NCBI RefSeq assembly: GCF_026802175.1
Contig: NZ_CP113797.1
Span: 2,643,026 to 2,707,025, forward strand
Length of the DNA: 64,000 nucleotides
Direction: 5' to 3'
Source: Thermocoleostomius sinensis A174
Lineage (GTDB): Bacteria; Cyanobacteriota; Cyanobacteriia; Elainellales; Elainellaceae
Of this stretch, positions 36,774 through 44,216 are shown in pieces. A program made the position numbers and the translations under genes. The notes beneath the pieces were generated by a model. That model had not been told where the DNA came from and searched no databases. It saw only the letters and a list, made by a program, of their open reading frames with translations. Each line of letters opens with the position of its first letter. Position 1 is the stretch's first letter.

Positions 36774-38015
36774 TTAGACTACAGTAGGAACAGGAATTGG
36801 AACAATGAATTTACCACCTTGCTGATGATATTGACGCTGTTGCTGCATAATCTCATCGGCAAAGTTCCAAGCCAAAATCAATACATAATCCGGCTTATCT
36901 TCGAGCAGCTTTGAAGGAGGAAAAATTGGCAGATGATTGCCACCCATATAACGCCCGTGCTTGAATCGATTCAGATCTACTACATAATCCACCAAGGTTT
37001 GATCGATCCCTACATAGGACAACATTGTCGTGGCTTTGGCAGCGGCTCCATAGGCAGCAATGCGCTTACCTTCCTGCTTCAAGCCAGATAGCTGCTTACG
37101 CAATGTCTGTTTGATGCTCGACACCCGATCGGCAAACTGGTGATAGAATTCAACCCGATCAACACCCCGATCGCGTTCTTGCTGAAGTAGCGTTTTTACT
37201 GAATCTCCAACCGCTTCATGAGGTTCAACAAACAAGCGTAGCGAGCCGCCATGAATAGCAATGCGCTCAATGTGATTTAAGAACAACGAATGGCGACGGA
37301 ATAACTTGTCTAAGGCGGTGACAGAGAAATAGCAAAGATGCTGGTGATAGATCGTATCAAACTCACAGTGATCAACGAGATCCACCACATAGGGAGCTTC
37401 AATGATCGCGACCCCCGCCTTCTTCAGCAAGATGTGAATACCTTCCACAAACCCATTTAGATCAGGAACGTGAGCCAAAACATTATTAGCGAGAAACACA
37501 TCGGCTTGCTTGCCTTCCGATCGCAGTTGTGCCGCTAGATCTTGTCCAAAGAAAGTGCACAAGGTGGGAATGCCCGCTGATTGGGCGGCTTCTGCGGGGC
37601 CTTGGGCCGGATCAATGCCGAGGACGGGAATTCCCTGCTCGACAAAGTTCTTCAGCATATAGCCATCATTGCTAGCCGCTTCAATCACCAAACTATGGCT
37701 GTTTAACGATCGCGATTGCATAATTGCTTGGGCACTGTCGCTAAAGTGCTTCAACAGCGACGGAGACACCGACGAGAAATAGGGGTAGTTGCGACAGAAC
37801 AAGATTTCTGGTGGCACAACCTCAGTAATTTGCACTAGCCCACAATCTGGGCAGAACGCCAAATCAAGCGGCGCAAAGATCTCGTTAGACTCCAGTTGCT
37901 CGTGGGTTAGCAATGCATCCGCTAACGGTGTTTGACCAAACGACAACACTAGTTCAAGCTCAGAACTTCCGCAGGAATGACAAGTTGGTTTGGAACCATT
38001 TTCGAAATCATTCAT
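36774..38015 (-). CDS. NDP-ketosugar C-methyltransferase (NovU/EvaC-like)
   Basis: A 413-residue three-domain methyltransferase. The N-terminal zinc domain has CHSCG and CPDCG. The SAM core begins [19 protein letters not shown] and continues [12 protein letters not shown] and [17 protein letters not shown]. The central YHQHLCYFS is the family segment carrying the catalytic Tyr/His residues, and the C-terminal domain has [18 protein letters not shown]. These are characteristic of C-3 methyltransferases acting on 4-ketosugars of deoxysugar pathways. The ATG at 38015 is preferred over a TTG three codons upstream. It sits between the epimerase and the oxygenase genes and is a paralogue of the gene at 33972. 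Confidence 0.9.
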   Translation of the reverse strand: MNDFENGSKPTCHSCGSSELELVLSFGQTPLADALLTHEQLESNEIFAPLDLAFCPDCGLVQITEVVPPEILFCRNYPYFSSVSPSLLKHFSDSAQAIMQSRSLNSHSLVIEAASNDGYMLKNFVEQGIPVLGIDPAQGPAEAAQSAGIPTLCTFFGQDLAAQLRSEGKQADVFLANNVLAHVPDLNGFVEGIHILLKKAGVAIIEAPYVVDLVDHCEFDTIYHQHLCYFSVTALDKLFRRHSLFLNHIERIAIHGGSLRLFVEPHEAVGDSVKTLLQQERDRGVDRVEFYHQFADRVSSIKQTLRKQLSGLKQEGKRIAAYGAAAKATTMLSYVGIDQTLVDYVVDLNRFKHGRYMGGNHLPIFPPSKLLEDKPDYVLILAWNFADEIMQQQRQYHQQGGKFIVPIPVPTVV

Positions 38016-38140
38016 TGTGGACAATCAGGAAATAAAGGACGAAGAAAACAAGGCGAAGAAAAGAGAGAAGAACGAAGGATGAGGTTAAAGGTTAAAAGTT
38101 AAAGGTAATTCCGGACTCCTAACCCCCAACCCCTGCTTCC

Positions 38141-39193
38141 TCAACCAACAGCCGAAACTGCCAAAGACTTCACGCGCCAACGCAAGGTTGAATCTAGGCG
38201 TTCTGTATCTAGTAGGTTTTGCAGGTGCGCAATACGTTTGTATCGAGTGCCTTCAAAGTCCTCCAGAATTACTCCCACTTGTTGGTAGGCGGTGTAAAGT
38301 TCTTCAACCCCACGACGGGCATTCCATTCGGGTTTAAATTCGGGCAAAACTTCCTGAATTTTGCTGCAATTGACGCGATAGCAGCGCTTATCAGGCCCGG
38401 CACCTTTTGCGTACTCAATCCGGCAGTTGGGAACGATCGCTTGAACAATTTCGGCAAGTTCACGAATCCGATAATTATCGTCATTACGACCGACGTTAAA
38501 GGCTTGATTGTGAATTACTTCACGCGGTGCATGAAGAACAGCGATGAACGCTCGGCAGATATCAGCAATGTGAACGATCGGACGCCAAGGAGTGCCATCA
38601 CTTTTGAGGTAAATTAACCCCGTAGTGTAGGCCCAGGCCACCAGGTTATTTAGCACCAAATCAAACCTTAACCGAGGCGACACGCCATAGGCGGTAGCAC
38701 TCCGCAGAAACGTGGGGCTGAAGTCATCATCTGCCAACTTACTGACATCTTGCTCGGTGAGCACCTTCGACAGACCGTAGGGCGTTACCGGATTAAACGC
38801 TGACTCTTCCGTCAACCAATCATCACCACCCGCCCCATAATTGCTACACGAAGACGAAAAGATAAACCGAGAAATGCCCGCTGCTTTGGCGAGTTTTGCT
38901 AGACGTACTGAGGCTAGATGGTTGATCTCATAGGTGAGTTCAGGATTGAGATCACCTAGTGGGTCATTGGACAGCCCAGCCAGATGAAGCACCGCATCAA
39001 ATCCATCTAAATCCGCAATTTCCACGTCCCGTACATCTTTTTTCAGGTCAGGAATGGGACAAATACCGCTGCCAAACGTGCTGCTTGCATACAGATCACT
39101 GTCTAGCCCAACAACCTCATGCCCCTGCGCCAACAGCATGGGCACCATTACGGTTCCGATATAGCCCTTGTGGCCGGTTAATAATACTCGCAT
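38141..39193 (-). CDS. NAD-dependent epimerase/dehydratase (sugar nucleotide SDR)
   Basis: A 350-residue extended SDR with GHKGYIGTVM at the NAD site, FSSSCSNYGAGG (Ser of the triad) and YGLSKVLTEQ (Tyr-xxx-Lys). WRPIVHIADICRAFIAVLHA is the usual motif near the substrate site. It probably reduces or epimerises the CDP-ketosugar made by RfbG. The ATG at 39193 has a strong GGGAGGA 6 bases upstream and gives a standard N-terminus (MRVLLTGHKG). It therefore overlaps the 3' end of rfbF by 77 bases. Confidence 0.9.
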   Translation of the reverse strand: MRVLLTGHKGYIGTVMVPMLLAQGHEVVGLDSDLYASSTFGSGICPIPDLKKDVRDVEIADLDGFDAVLHLAGLSNDPLGDLNPELTYEINHLASVRLAKLAKAAGISRFIFSSSCSNYGAGGDDWLTEESAFNPVTPYGLSKVLTEQDVSKLADDDFSPTFLRSATAYGVSPRLRFDLVLNNLVAWAYTTGLIYLKSDGTPWRPIVHIADICRAFIAVLHAPREVIHNQAFNVGRNDDNYRIRELAEIVQAIVPNCRIEYAKGAGPDKRCYRVNCSKIQEVLPEFKPEWNARRGVEELYTAYQQVGVILEDFEGTRYKRIAHLQNLLDTERLDSTLRWRVKSLAVSAVG

Positions 39194-39968
39194 CGTGTTC
39201 CTCCCATGTTTTCCAAGGCGCATTACCACTTTGCCAGAGCGATTCCAGCAGGCGCTTATCACGCAGCGTGTCCATACATTGCCAGAAAGACGTATGGCGA
39301 TAGGCCATCAACTGCCCGTCCTTAGCTAGTTGTTCCAGTGGTTCTTTTTCCCACTGGGTCTCGTCTCCGGCAATGTAGTTAAAGATTTCCGGTTCTAGAA
39401 CAAAGAACGCCCCATTGATCCAACCTTCTCGCGTTTGGGGCTTTTCCGAGAATTCAACGATTTGATCGGACTCTAAATTCAAATGACCGAAACGAGCAGG
39501 GGGGCGCACAGCCGTTAAGGTGGCCAGTTTGCCATGCGATCGATGGAATGCTAGCAAATCATAGAGATTCACATCGGAGACCCCATCTCCCCAGGTCAAC
39601 ATAAAGGTTTGATTGCCAATATAGGGAGCCAATCGCTTGATGCGGCCGCCCGTATTGGTGTTGGCTCCGGTATCAATTAAATCAACTATCCAATCCAGAG
39701 CATAGCCGTCATGGGTTCTCACTTCGCCATTTCTCAGTTGCACAGTGAGATTACTGTTGAGCGAACAGTATTCCACCATATATTTCTTGATCACTTCTCC
39801 TTTGTAGCCAAGCGCGATCGCAAAATCATTAAAGCCATAGTGGGCATAATGCATCATAATATGCCACAGGATGGGACGCCCTTCAATTTCTACCATCGGC
39901 TTGGGCTTTAATTCCGTTTCTTCTGCCAGTCGTGAACCTAATCCACCTGCTAGAATTGCGACTTTCAT
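39117..39968 (-). CDS. rfbF: Glucose-1-phosphate cytidylyltransferase
   Basis: RfbF makes CDP-glucose from CTP and glucose-1-phosphate, the first step of CDP-deoxysugar synthesis. The nucleotidyltransferase signature LAGGLGSRLAEET-(x)-KPKPMVEIEGRP is at residues 6-32, with MLTWGDGVSDVN (metal-binding Asp), RPPARFGHLNL and WINGAFFVLEPEI downstream. The homologous protein usually ends near PWKTWE (~residue 256); here 26 extra residues (to residue 283) overlap the epimerase start. The ATG has GGAG upstream. It is the first gene of the minus-strand operon running to rfbG. Confidence 0.95.
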   Translation of the reverse strand: MKVAILAGGLGSRLAEETELKPKPMVEIEGRPILWHIMMHYAHYGFNDFAIALGYKGEVIKKYMVEYCSLNSNLTVQLRNGEVRTHDGYALDWIVDLIDTGANTNTGGRIKRLAPYIGNQTFMLTWGDGVSDVNLYDLLAFHRSHGKLATLTAVRPPARFGHLNLESDQIVEFSEKPQTREGWINGAFFVLEPEIFNYIAGDETQWEKEPLEQLAKDGQLMAYRHTSFWQCMDTLRDKRLLESLWQSGNAPWKTWEEHDASIINRPQGLYRNRNGAHAVGAGA

Positions 39969-40060
39969 AACAAAACTCCGTTGTCCAATGGTTACAACTC
40001 CACGTTAGGATTTCAATACGACGTTTGAAGATCTTGACGTTAGAGTTTGGTATTAAGCAT

Positions 40061-40088
40061 GGATGCGATTGAATGGATGCGATTGAAC
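40061..40088 (+). repeat. 14-bp tandem duplication
   Basis: GGATGCGATTGAA(T/C) at 40061-40074 and 40075-40088. Confidence 0.85.
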
Positions 40089-40250
40089 TGTCACGAGCGG
40101 ACTGAGTTAATTTTGCTCTAAATCCTTGACTAGAGAGATCGCATTTACATGAATTACTTTTGACACAGAAGAACTAGCCTATATCCACGAGATCAAAAAT
40201 GATCAATGATACGTTTACTCACACCACACAATTGAACGAGAAGCTGGATT

Positions 40251-40286
40251 AAGGTTATCCAGTCAGGCAAGGTTATCCAGTCAGAA
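40251..40286 (+). repeat. 18-bp tandem duplication
   Basis: AAGGTTATCCAGTCAG plus two bases at 40251-40268 and 40269-40286. Confidence 0.85.
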
Positions 40287-40634
40287 TTGTGGTTAAAACA
40301 AGCAATATTACTCAAAAAACGCAAAACTTGAGTTCAATGAATCCAAGCAATTTTATACTTCTACCATCAACAAGATTGATTCAGGTCAGACGATCGTCAC
40401 GATCGCTTCCTAACGCGGTAAGTCACTTTCGTAGTTTCAACGTTGTGCTTCAAACTCAATCGTACAGCAGAGGTGAGTGAGTAATGTACTGACGTTAAAA
40501 CGTTCAAGCAACTTGTTTTTAGAGCGAACATTGAAAAGGCACTGATCCCATAGCTTCACAAGCTTTAAACCTAGGAGATACCCACTCATTTCCAATGCCG
40601 ATTTTGTCTATTAATTGGTCTACTGAAAAATGGG

Positions 40635-40664
40635 CAACGCTGATTCCTACAACGCTGATTACAA
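40635..40664 (+). repeat. 15-bp tandem duplication (11 identical bases per unit)
   Basis: CAACGCTGATT begins at 40635 and again at 40650. Confidence 0.75.
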
Positions 40665-40771
40665 TAGACGAAAACCATTGAGGTTGATTTTCAAACCAAA
40701 CGCAAAAAATAAACTAGACGACAAACTTGAATAAACCCTAAGCTCTTTAGCCTTTACAGGGACAAAACTTA

Positions 40772-40795
40772 AAACTCAACTAGAAACTCAACTAG
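40772..40795 (+). repeat. 12-bp perfect tandem duplication
   Basis: AAACTCAACTAG at 40772-40783 and 40784-40795. Confidence 0.85.
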
Positions 40796-41064
40796 ACAGC
40801 CTCTCTGTATCGCGACTCAAGTGAACGAGATCTTTAAGAATGTGCCGAGGTGGAACTCCGATGAAACACATATTTACAGCAAATCCATAGAGAACAATGA
40901 CAGACTTGAGCCAACTTCACCTAAACTTTATAAAAGGGAAATACCTTGTGAAGCTAGGGTAAACTACTTGGATAGCGGCATCCACCGTAATTTTAGGAAG
41001 CAAATGAAGTTATATTAAATCCTATGTTTACTTCCATAAAAACCGAATAAGGTTTAAACAATTC

Positions 41065-41086
41065 AGGTATACCTAAGATAGCTATC
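41065..41086. promoter_or_regulatory. Two adjacent 10-bp perfect palindromes
   Basis: AGGTATACCT (41065-41074) and GATAGCTATC (41077-41086), two bases apart. A further 8-bp palindrome GTTTAAAC is at 41052-41059, and GAAGAA-C-TTCTTC is at 41118-41130. Confidence 0.45.
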
Positions 41087-41364
41087 CTGATATGGTTTGG
41101 GTGAGTTTAGGTATTTAGAAGAACTTCTTCGATAGCAGAGGCGAAGAATTCTTTGGTGGAACTTGTTTTCACGTTCAATCCTAAACCGTGACCTATCCAG
41201 GGAGATGCCGTAGTCCCCTGATTCGATGTTTGCTGAGTAGACGATCGTTTGAATTGAATAACGCTCCAATCAAATATCTCTTCAACTGAATAGCTGACGA
41301 ACTGAATATTTCTTCAATTGAATAGTGCCTATTAACGTTATCAGCTTTTATGGGTCAATGCATC

Positions 41365-41399
41365 CCAATACAAGTATTGGCTATGCCTGAACAGGCATA
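41365..41399. promoter_or_regulatory. Back-to-back perfect palindromes upstream of the export operon
   Basis: CCAATAC-AA-GTATTGG (41365-41380) and TATGCCTG-AA-CAGGCATA (41382-41399), separated by one base and sharing an AA centre. No T-tract follows. They lie 222-256 bases before the first glycosyltransferase ATG and look like operator-type DNA sites more than RNA terminators. Confidence 0.6.
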
Positions 41400-41620
41400 C
41401 TTAGCCTAGTTATTGGGTTTCTCTAAGTTACCTTTAATAGTCTAGTCAATCGTTTGCTCAGTGCAACTTATCGTTAACTTGGTGCAACCATTGCCGATCG
41501 ATTTTCGTACTGATTGTTGAACCTTTTGCTGGCTAGTGACGTTCAATTATCAAAATTGATTGCTTGACCAAGATCAATGGTCGGTGTTTGTAGAACTAGT
41601 TGAATCTTTGGTTGTGTGTC

Positions 41621-42823
41621 ATGCGTCAACCCGTGCTGACAATTTTTTATCAATTTAATCCCTGGCATTCAACGATCGGCGGGATTCAAACCGTGATTCG
41701 ATCGTTTATTAAATATGCCCCTAGTGATTGGACAGTGCGCCTGGTGGGAACAGCACACACGTCCGTTGACCCTACCGGACAGTGGCAAGACGCGGAACTA
41801 GCAGGACGCCCAATTCAGTTCATGCCGTTAATTTATATATCCAATGACAACATTCGTCAACGAATTCCGACAACTGTTAAATATACGTTGGCGCTGCTAA
41901 AACACCGCTTTGTCTCAGACTTTCTGCATTTTCATCGACTGGAGCCGTCTTTGGCTGCATTTGGCTGGACAGGAGACAAAACGCTATTTATCCATAACGA
42001 TATTCATCAACAGATGGCAGTGGCTCAGAAGCAATCAGATAGTACGTCCATTCTGTGGCAGCATCTTCCAGCCGCTTATTTTGCACTAGAGCGATTACTT
42101 GTCCATCAGTTTAACCAAATTCTCTCCTGTAATTCTCAGTCAGCGAGCTTCTATCAACAACAATATCCAGCGATCGCCAACAAAGTAGCCCTCATTAAAA
42201 ACACAGTAGATGGTGATATTTTCTATCCGTTATCTGCACCAGAGCGGGAAGCCAAGCGAATTCAATTGACAAAACAATTCAATTTGCATCCAGAAACCCA
42301 CTTTATTTTGTTTGCGGGTCGGCTGCATCCCCAAAAAGATCCGATTTTGCTACTGCAATCGATTGCGGCCTTAGAGCATCCGCATGTTCATCTTTTAGTA
42401 GCAGGAGATGGCGAACTGACTACTGTGATGCAAGCAGAAATTGCTCGACTACAGCTAACGCCTCGAGTGACTTTACTGGGAGCACTTTCACAAGCAGACT
42501 TGGCTAATTTACATCGCCTATCTAGTGTATTGGTACTCACTAGCATCCATGAAGGCTTACCGTTAGTAGCGCTCGAAGCCCTAGCATGTGGTACTCCTGT
42601 GGTGACAACCCCCTGTGGCGAAACTCCCCATCTTCTGACCGCCGAAAGCGGTATTGTTTGCGACGATCGCGCTCCTCAAACCATTGCTGCTGCCATTCAA
42701 CAAGTTTTGCTAAATCCTGATATCTATTCTGTTCAATCTTGCCTTCGAGCCGCTCAGCCCTATAGCGCTCGGACTGTCATCAGCCATCTGTACGACGACA
42801 TGCTGTCGCGTTGGCAACCCTAA
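41621..42823 (+). CDS. Glycosyltransferase family 4
   Basis: A 400-residue GT-B retaining glycosyltransferase. The N-terminal domain starts TIFYQFNPWHSTIGGIQTVI (glycine-rich acceptor loop). The C-terminal donor domain has LFAGRLHPQKDPILLLQSI, HLLVAGDGELT, TSIHEGLPLVALEALACGTP (E-x7-E-type motif) and GETPHLL. It is expected to add one sugar to a lipid-linked oligosaccharide at the cytoplasmic membrane face. The ATG at 41621 is chosen over a TTG at 41600. First gene of the plus-strand polysaccharide operon, behind the palindrome-rich region. Confidence 0.88.
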   Translation: MRQPVLTIFYQFNPWHSTIGGIQTVIRSFIKYAPSDWTVRLVGTAHTSVDPTGQWQDAELAGRPIQFMPLIYISNDNIRQRIPTTVKYTLALLKHRFVSDFLHFHRLEPSLAAFGWTGDKTLFIHNDIHQQMAVAQKQSDSTSILWQHLPAAYFALERLLVHQFNQILSCNSQSASFYQQQYPAIANKVALIKNTVDGDIFYPLSAPEREAKRIQLTKQFNLHPETHFILFAGRLHPQKDPILLLQSIAALEHPHVHLLVAGDGELTTVMQAEIARLQLTPRVTLLGALSQADLANLHRLSSVLVLTSIHEGLPLVALEALACGTPVVTTPCGETPHLLTAESGIVCDDRAPQTIAAAIQQVLLNPDIYSVQSCLRAAQPYSARTVISHLYDDMLSRWQP

Positions 42824-42875
42824 AAGCTTCGTTTGCTTCCTCTAGATAATTGCCCCCGTGCGAAGGAGCATCGCC

Positions 42876-44078
42876 ATGAAAATTGCTGTCATTGGTGCGA
42901 AAGGTTTACCTCCAACTCAAGGAGGCATTGAGCATTACTGTGCTGAGATTTATCCTCGAATGATTGCCCAAGGTCATTCCGTTGATTTATTTGCTCGATC
43001 GTCTTGTATTTCCCTCTCTCCATTTGACTATTACGATTTTGAGGGTATCCGCGTGATCTCCTTGCCCTGCCCCGGTAAAAAAGGACTGGATGCCATGTCA
43101 AGTTCGGTGCTGGGCGCATTGTTTTCGCTGGGGGCTGGTTATGACATCATTCATTTCCATGCCCTTGGCCCCGCTTTGTTCACTTGGTTATCTCGCATTT
43201 CTTGCTCTGCCAAAATTGTGGTAACGTGCCACGGATTAGACTGGAAGCGGGACAAATGGGGAAAATTATCGAGTCGGTTAATTCGCTGGGGGGAACAGGC
43301 TGCCGTCAACTTTGCCGATGAGTTGATTGTGGTATCTGAAGAACTGCGATCGTATTTTCAGAAAACTTACGATCGGCAGACGCTCTACATTCCTACGGCT
43401 CCTGCTAGGTATGCCGCCTCTGATCCAACGTTTGCGTTCGGCTCGTCGCTACAGTTGCAGCCAAGGCGCTACATTCTGTTTTTAGGGCGATTGGTTCCCG
43501 AAAAGTGTCCGAATTTACTGCTCAAAGCCTTCCAAAGCCTGCGGTTAGAAGATTGGAAGTTAGTTTTTGTGGGAGGTAATAGCGATACACCTGCCTTCAA
43601 AGCCAAATTAATTCACAGTGCCGGTAACGATCCGAACGTGCTATTTACAGGAGAACTGCGGGGCAGCCAACTGGCAGAAATTGTCCGAGGGGCCGGCTTG
43701 TTTGTGTTGCCATCTAAGCTAGAAGGGTTGCCGCTTGCCATGTTAGAGGCAATGGTCGAAGGCATTCCAGTTCTTGCCAGTGATATTCTGCCACATCGTC
43801 AGTTACTAAAAGACGATCGGGGATTGTTATTTCAGGTAGGCCAGGTTGATTCCTGTGCAGCGTCTCTTAATTGGGCCATTCAGCATCCGCAGGAAATGAA
43901 ACTCATGGCGGAACGAGCTAGACAATACGTTCGTTTGAATTACACCTGGGAACAAATTACCGCGGCCAATTTAGATGTATATAAGTCCCTTGCTAGCTTG
44001 CCTCGTCATATTCCGGTTGGCGAAATGATTCCTGCCTTTTCCGGAGTAACGACTGATTCAATTGGACATGAGCCATAG
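42876..44078 (+). CDS. Glycosyltransferase family 4 (DUF1972-type N-terminus)
   Basis: A 400-residue GT-B enzyme. It begins KIAVIGAKGLPPTQGGIEHY, the DUF1972-like N-terminus seen in exopolysaccharide/rhamnan GTs. IIHFHALGPALF and VVTCHGLDWKRDKWG follow. The donor domain contains ILFLGRLVPEKCPNLLLKAF and FVLPSKLEGLPLAMLEAM. AAGGAG 9 bases before the ATG at 42876 fixes the start. It belongs to the same operon as the preceding GT, 52 bases away. Confidence 0.9.
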   Translation: MKIAVIGAKGLPPTQGGIEHYCAEIYPRMIAQGHSVDLFARSSCISLSPFDYYDFEGIRVISLPCPGKKGLDAMSSSVLGALFSLGAGYDIIHFHALGPALFTWLSRISCSAKIVVTCHGLDWKRDKWGKLSSRLIRWGEQAAVNFADELIVVSEELRSYFQKTYDRQTLYIPTAPARYAASDPTFAFGSSLQLQPRRYILFLGRLVPEKCPNLLLKAFQSLRLEDWKLVFVGGNSDTPAFKAKLIHSAGNDPNVLFTGELRGSQLAEIVRGAGLFVLPSKLEGLPLAMLEAMVEGIPVLASDILPHRQLLKDDRGLLFQVGQVDSCAASLNWAIQHPQEMKLMAERARQYVRLNYTWEQITAANLDVYKSLASLPRHIPVGEMIPAFSGVTTDSIGHEP

Positions 44079-44216
44079 CCAAACTGATGACACTAGTCTC
44101 TTGATATCACCTAATCACTTGAATCGTTCTACTGTTGTTTTGCCGTTGCCATCCTCTTTTTTCACGAATGATTGCAATCAATCGCTCACATTGATAATCA
44201 CACGAGAGAGACAAAG

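Larger units (their letters stand above)
39969..41620. other. 1.65-kb non-coding divide between the CDP-sugar and export operons
   Basis: Divergent promoters must lie here. No gene is supported: short frames at 40289, 40821 and 41063 have no family character. It contains several short tandem duplications and a cluster of palindromes toward the export operon. Confidence 0.6.

Noticed and set aside
40289-41269. Three short open frames in the sugar/export divide
   Set aside because: Low-information translations, inside a region rich in duplications and palindromes.
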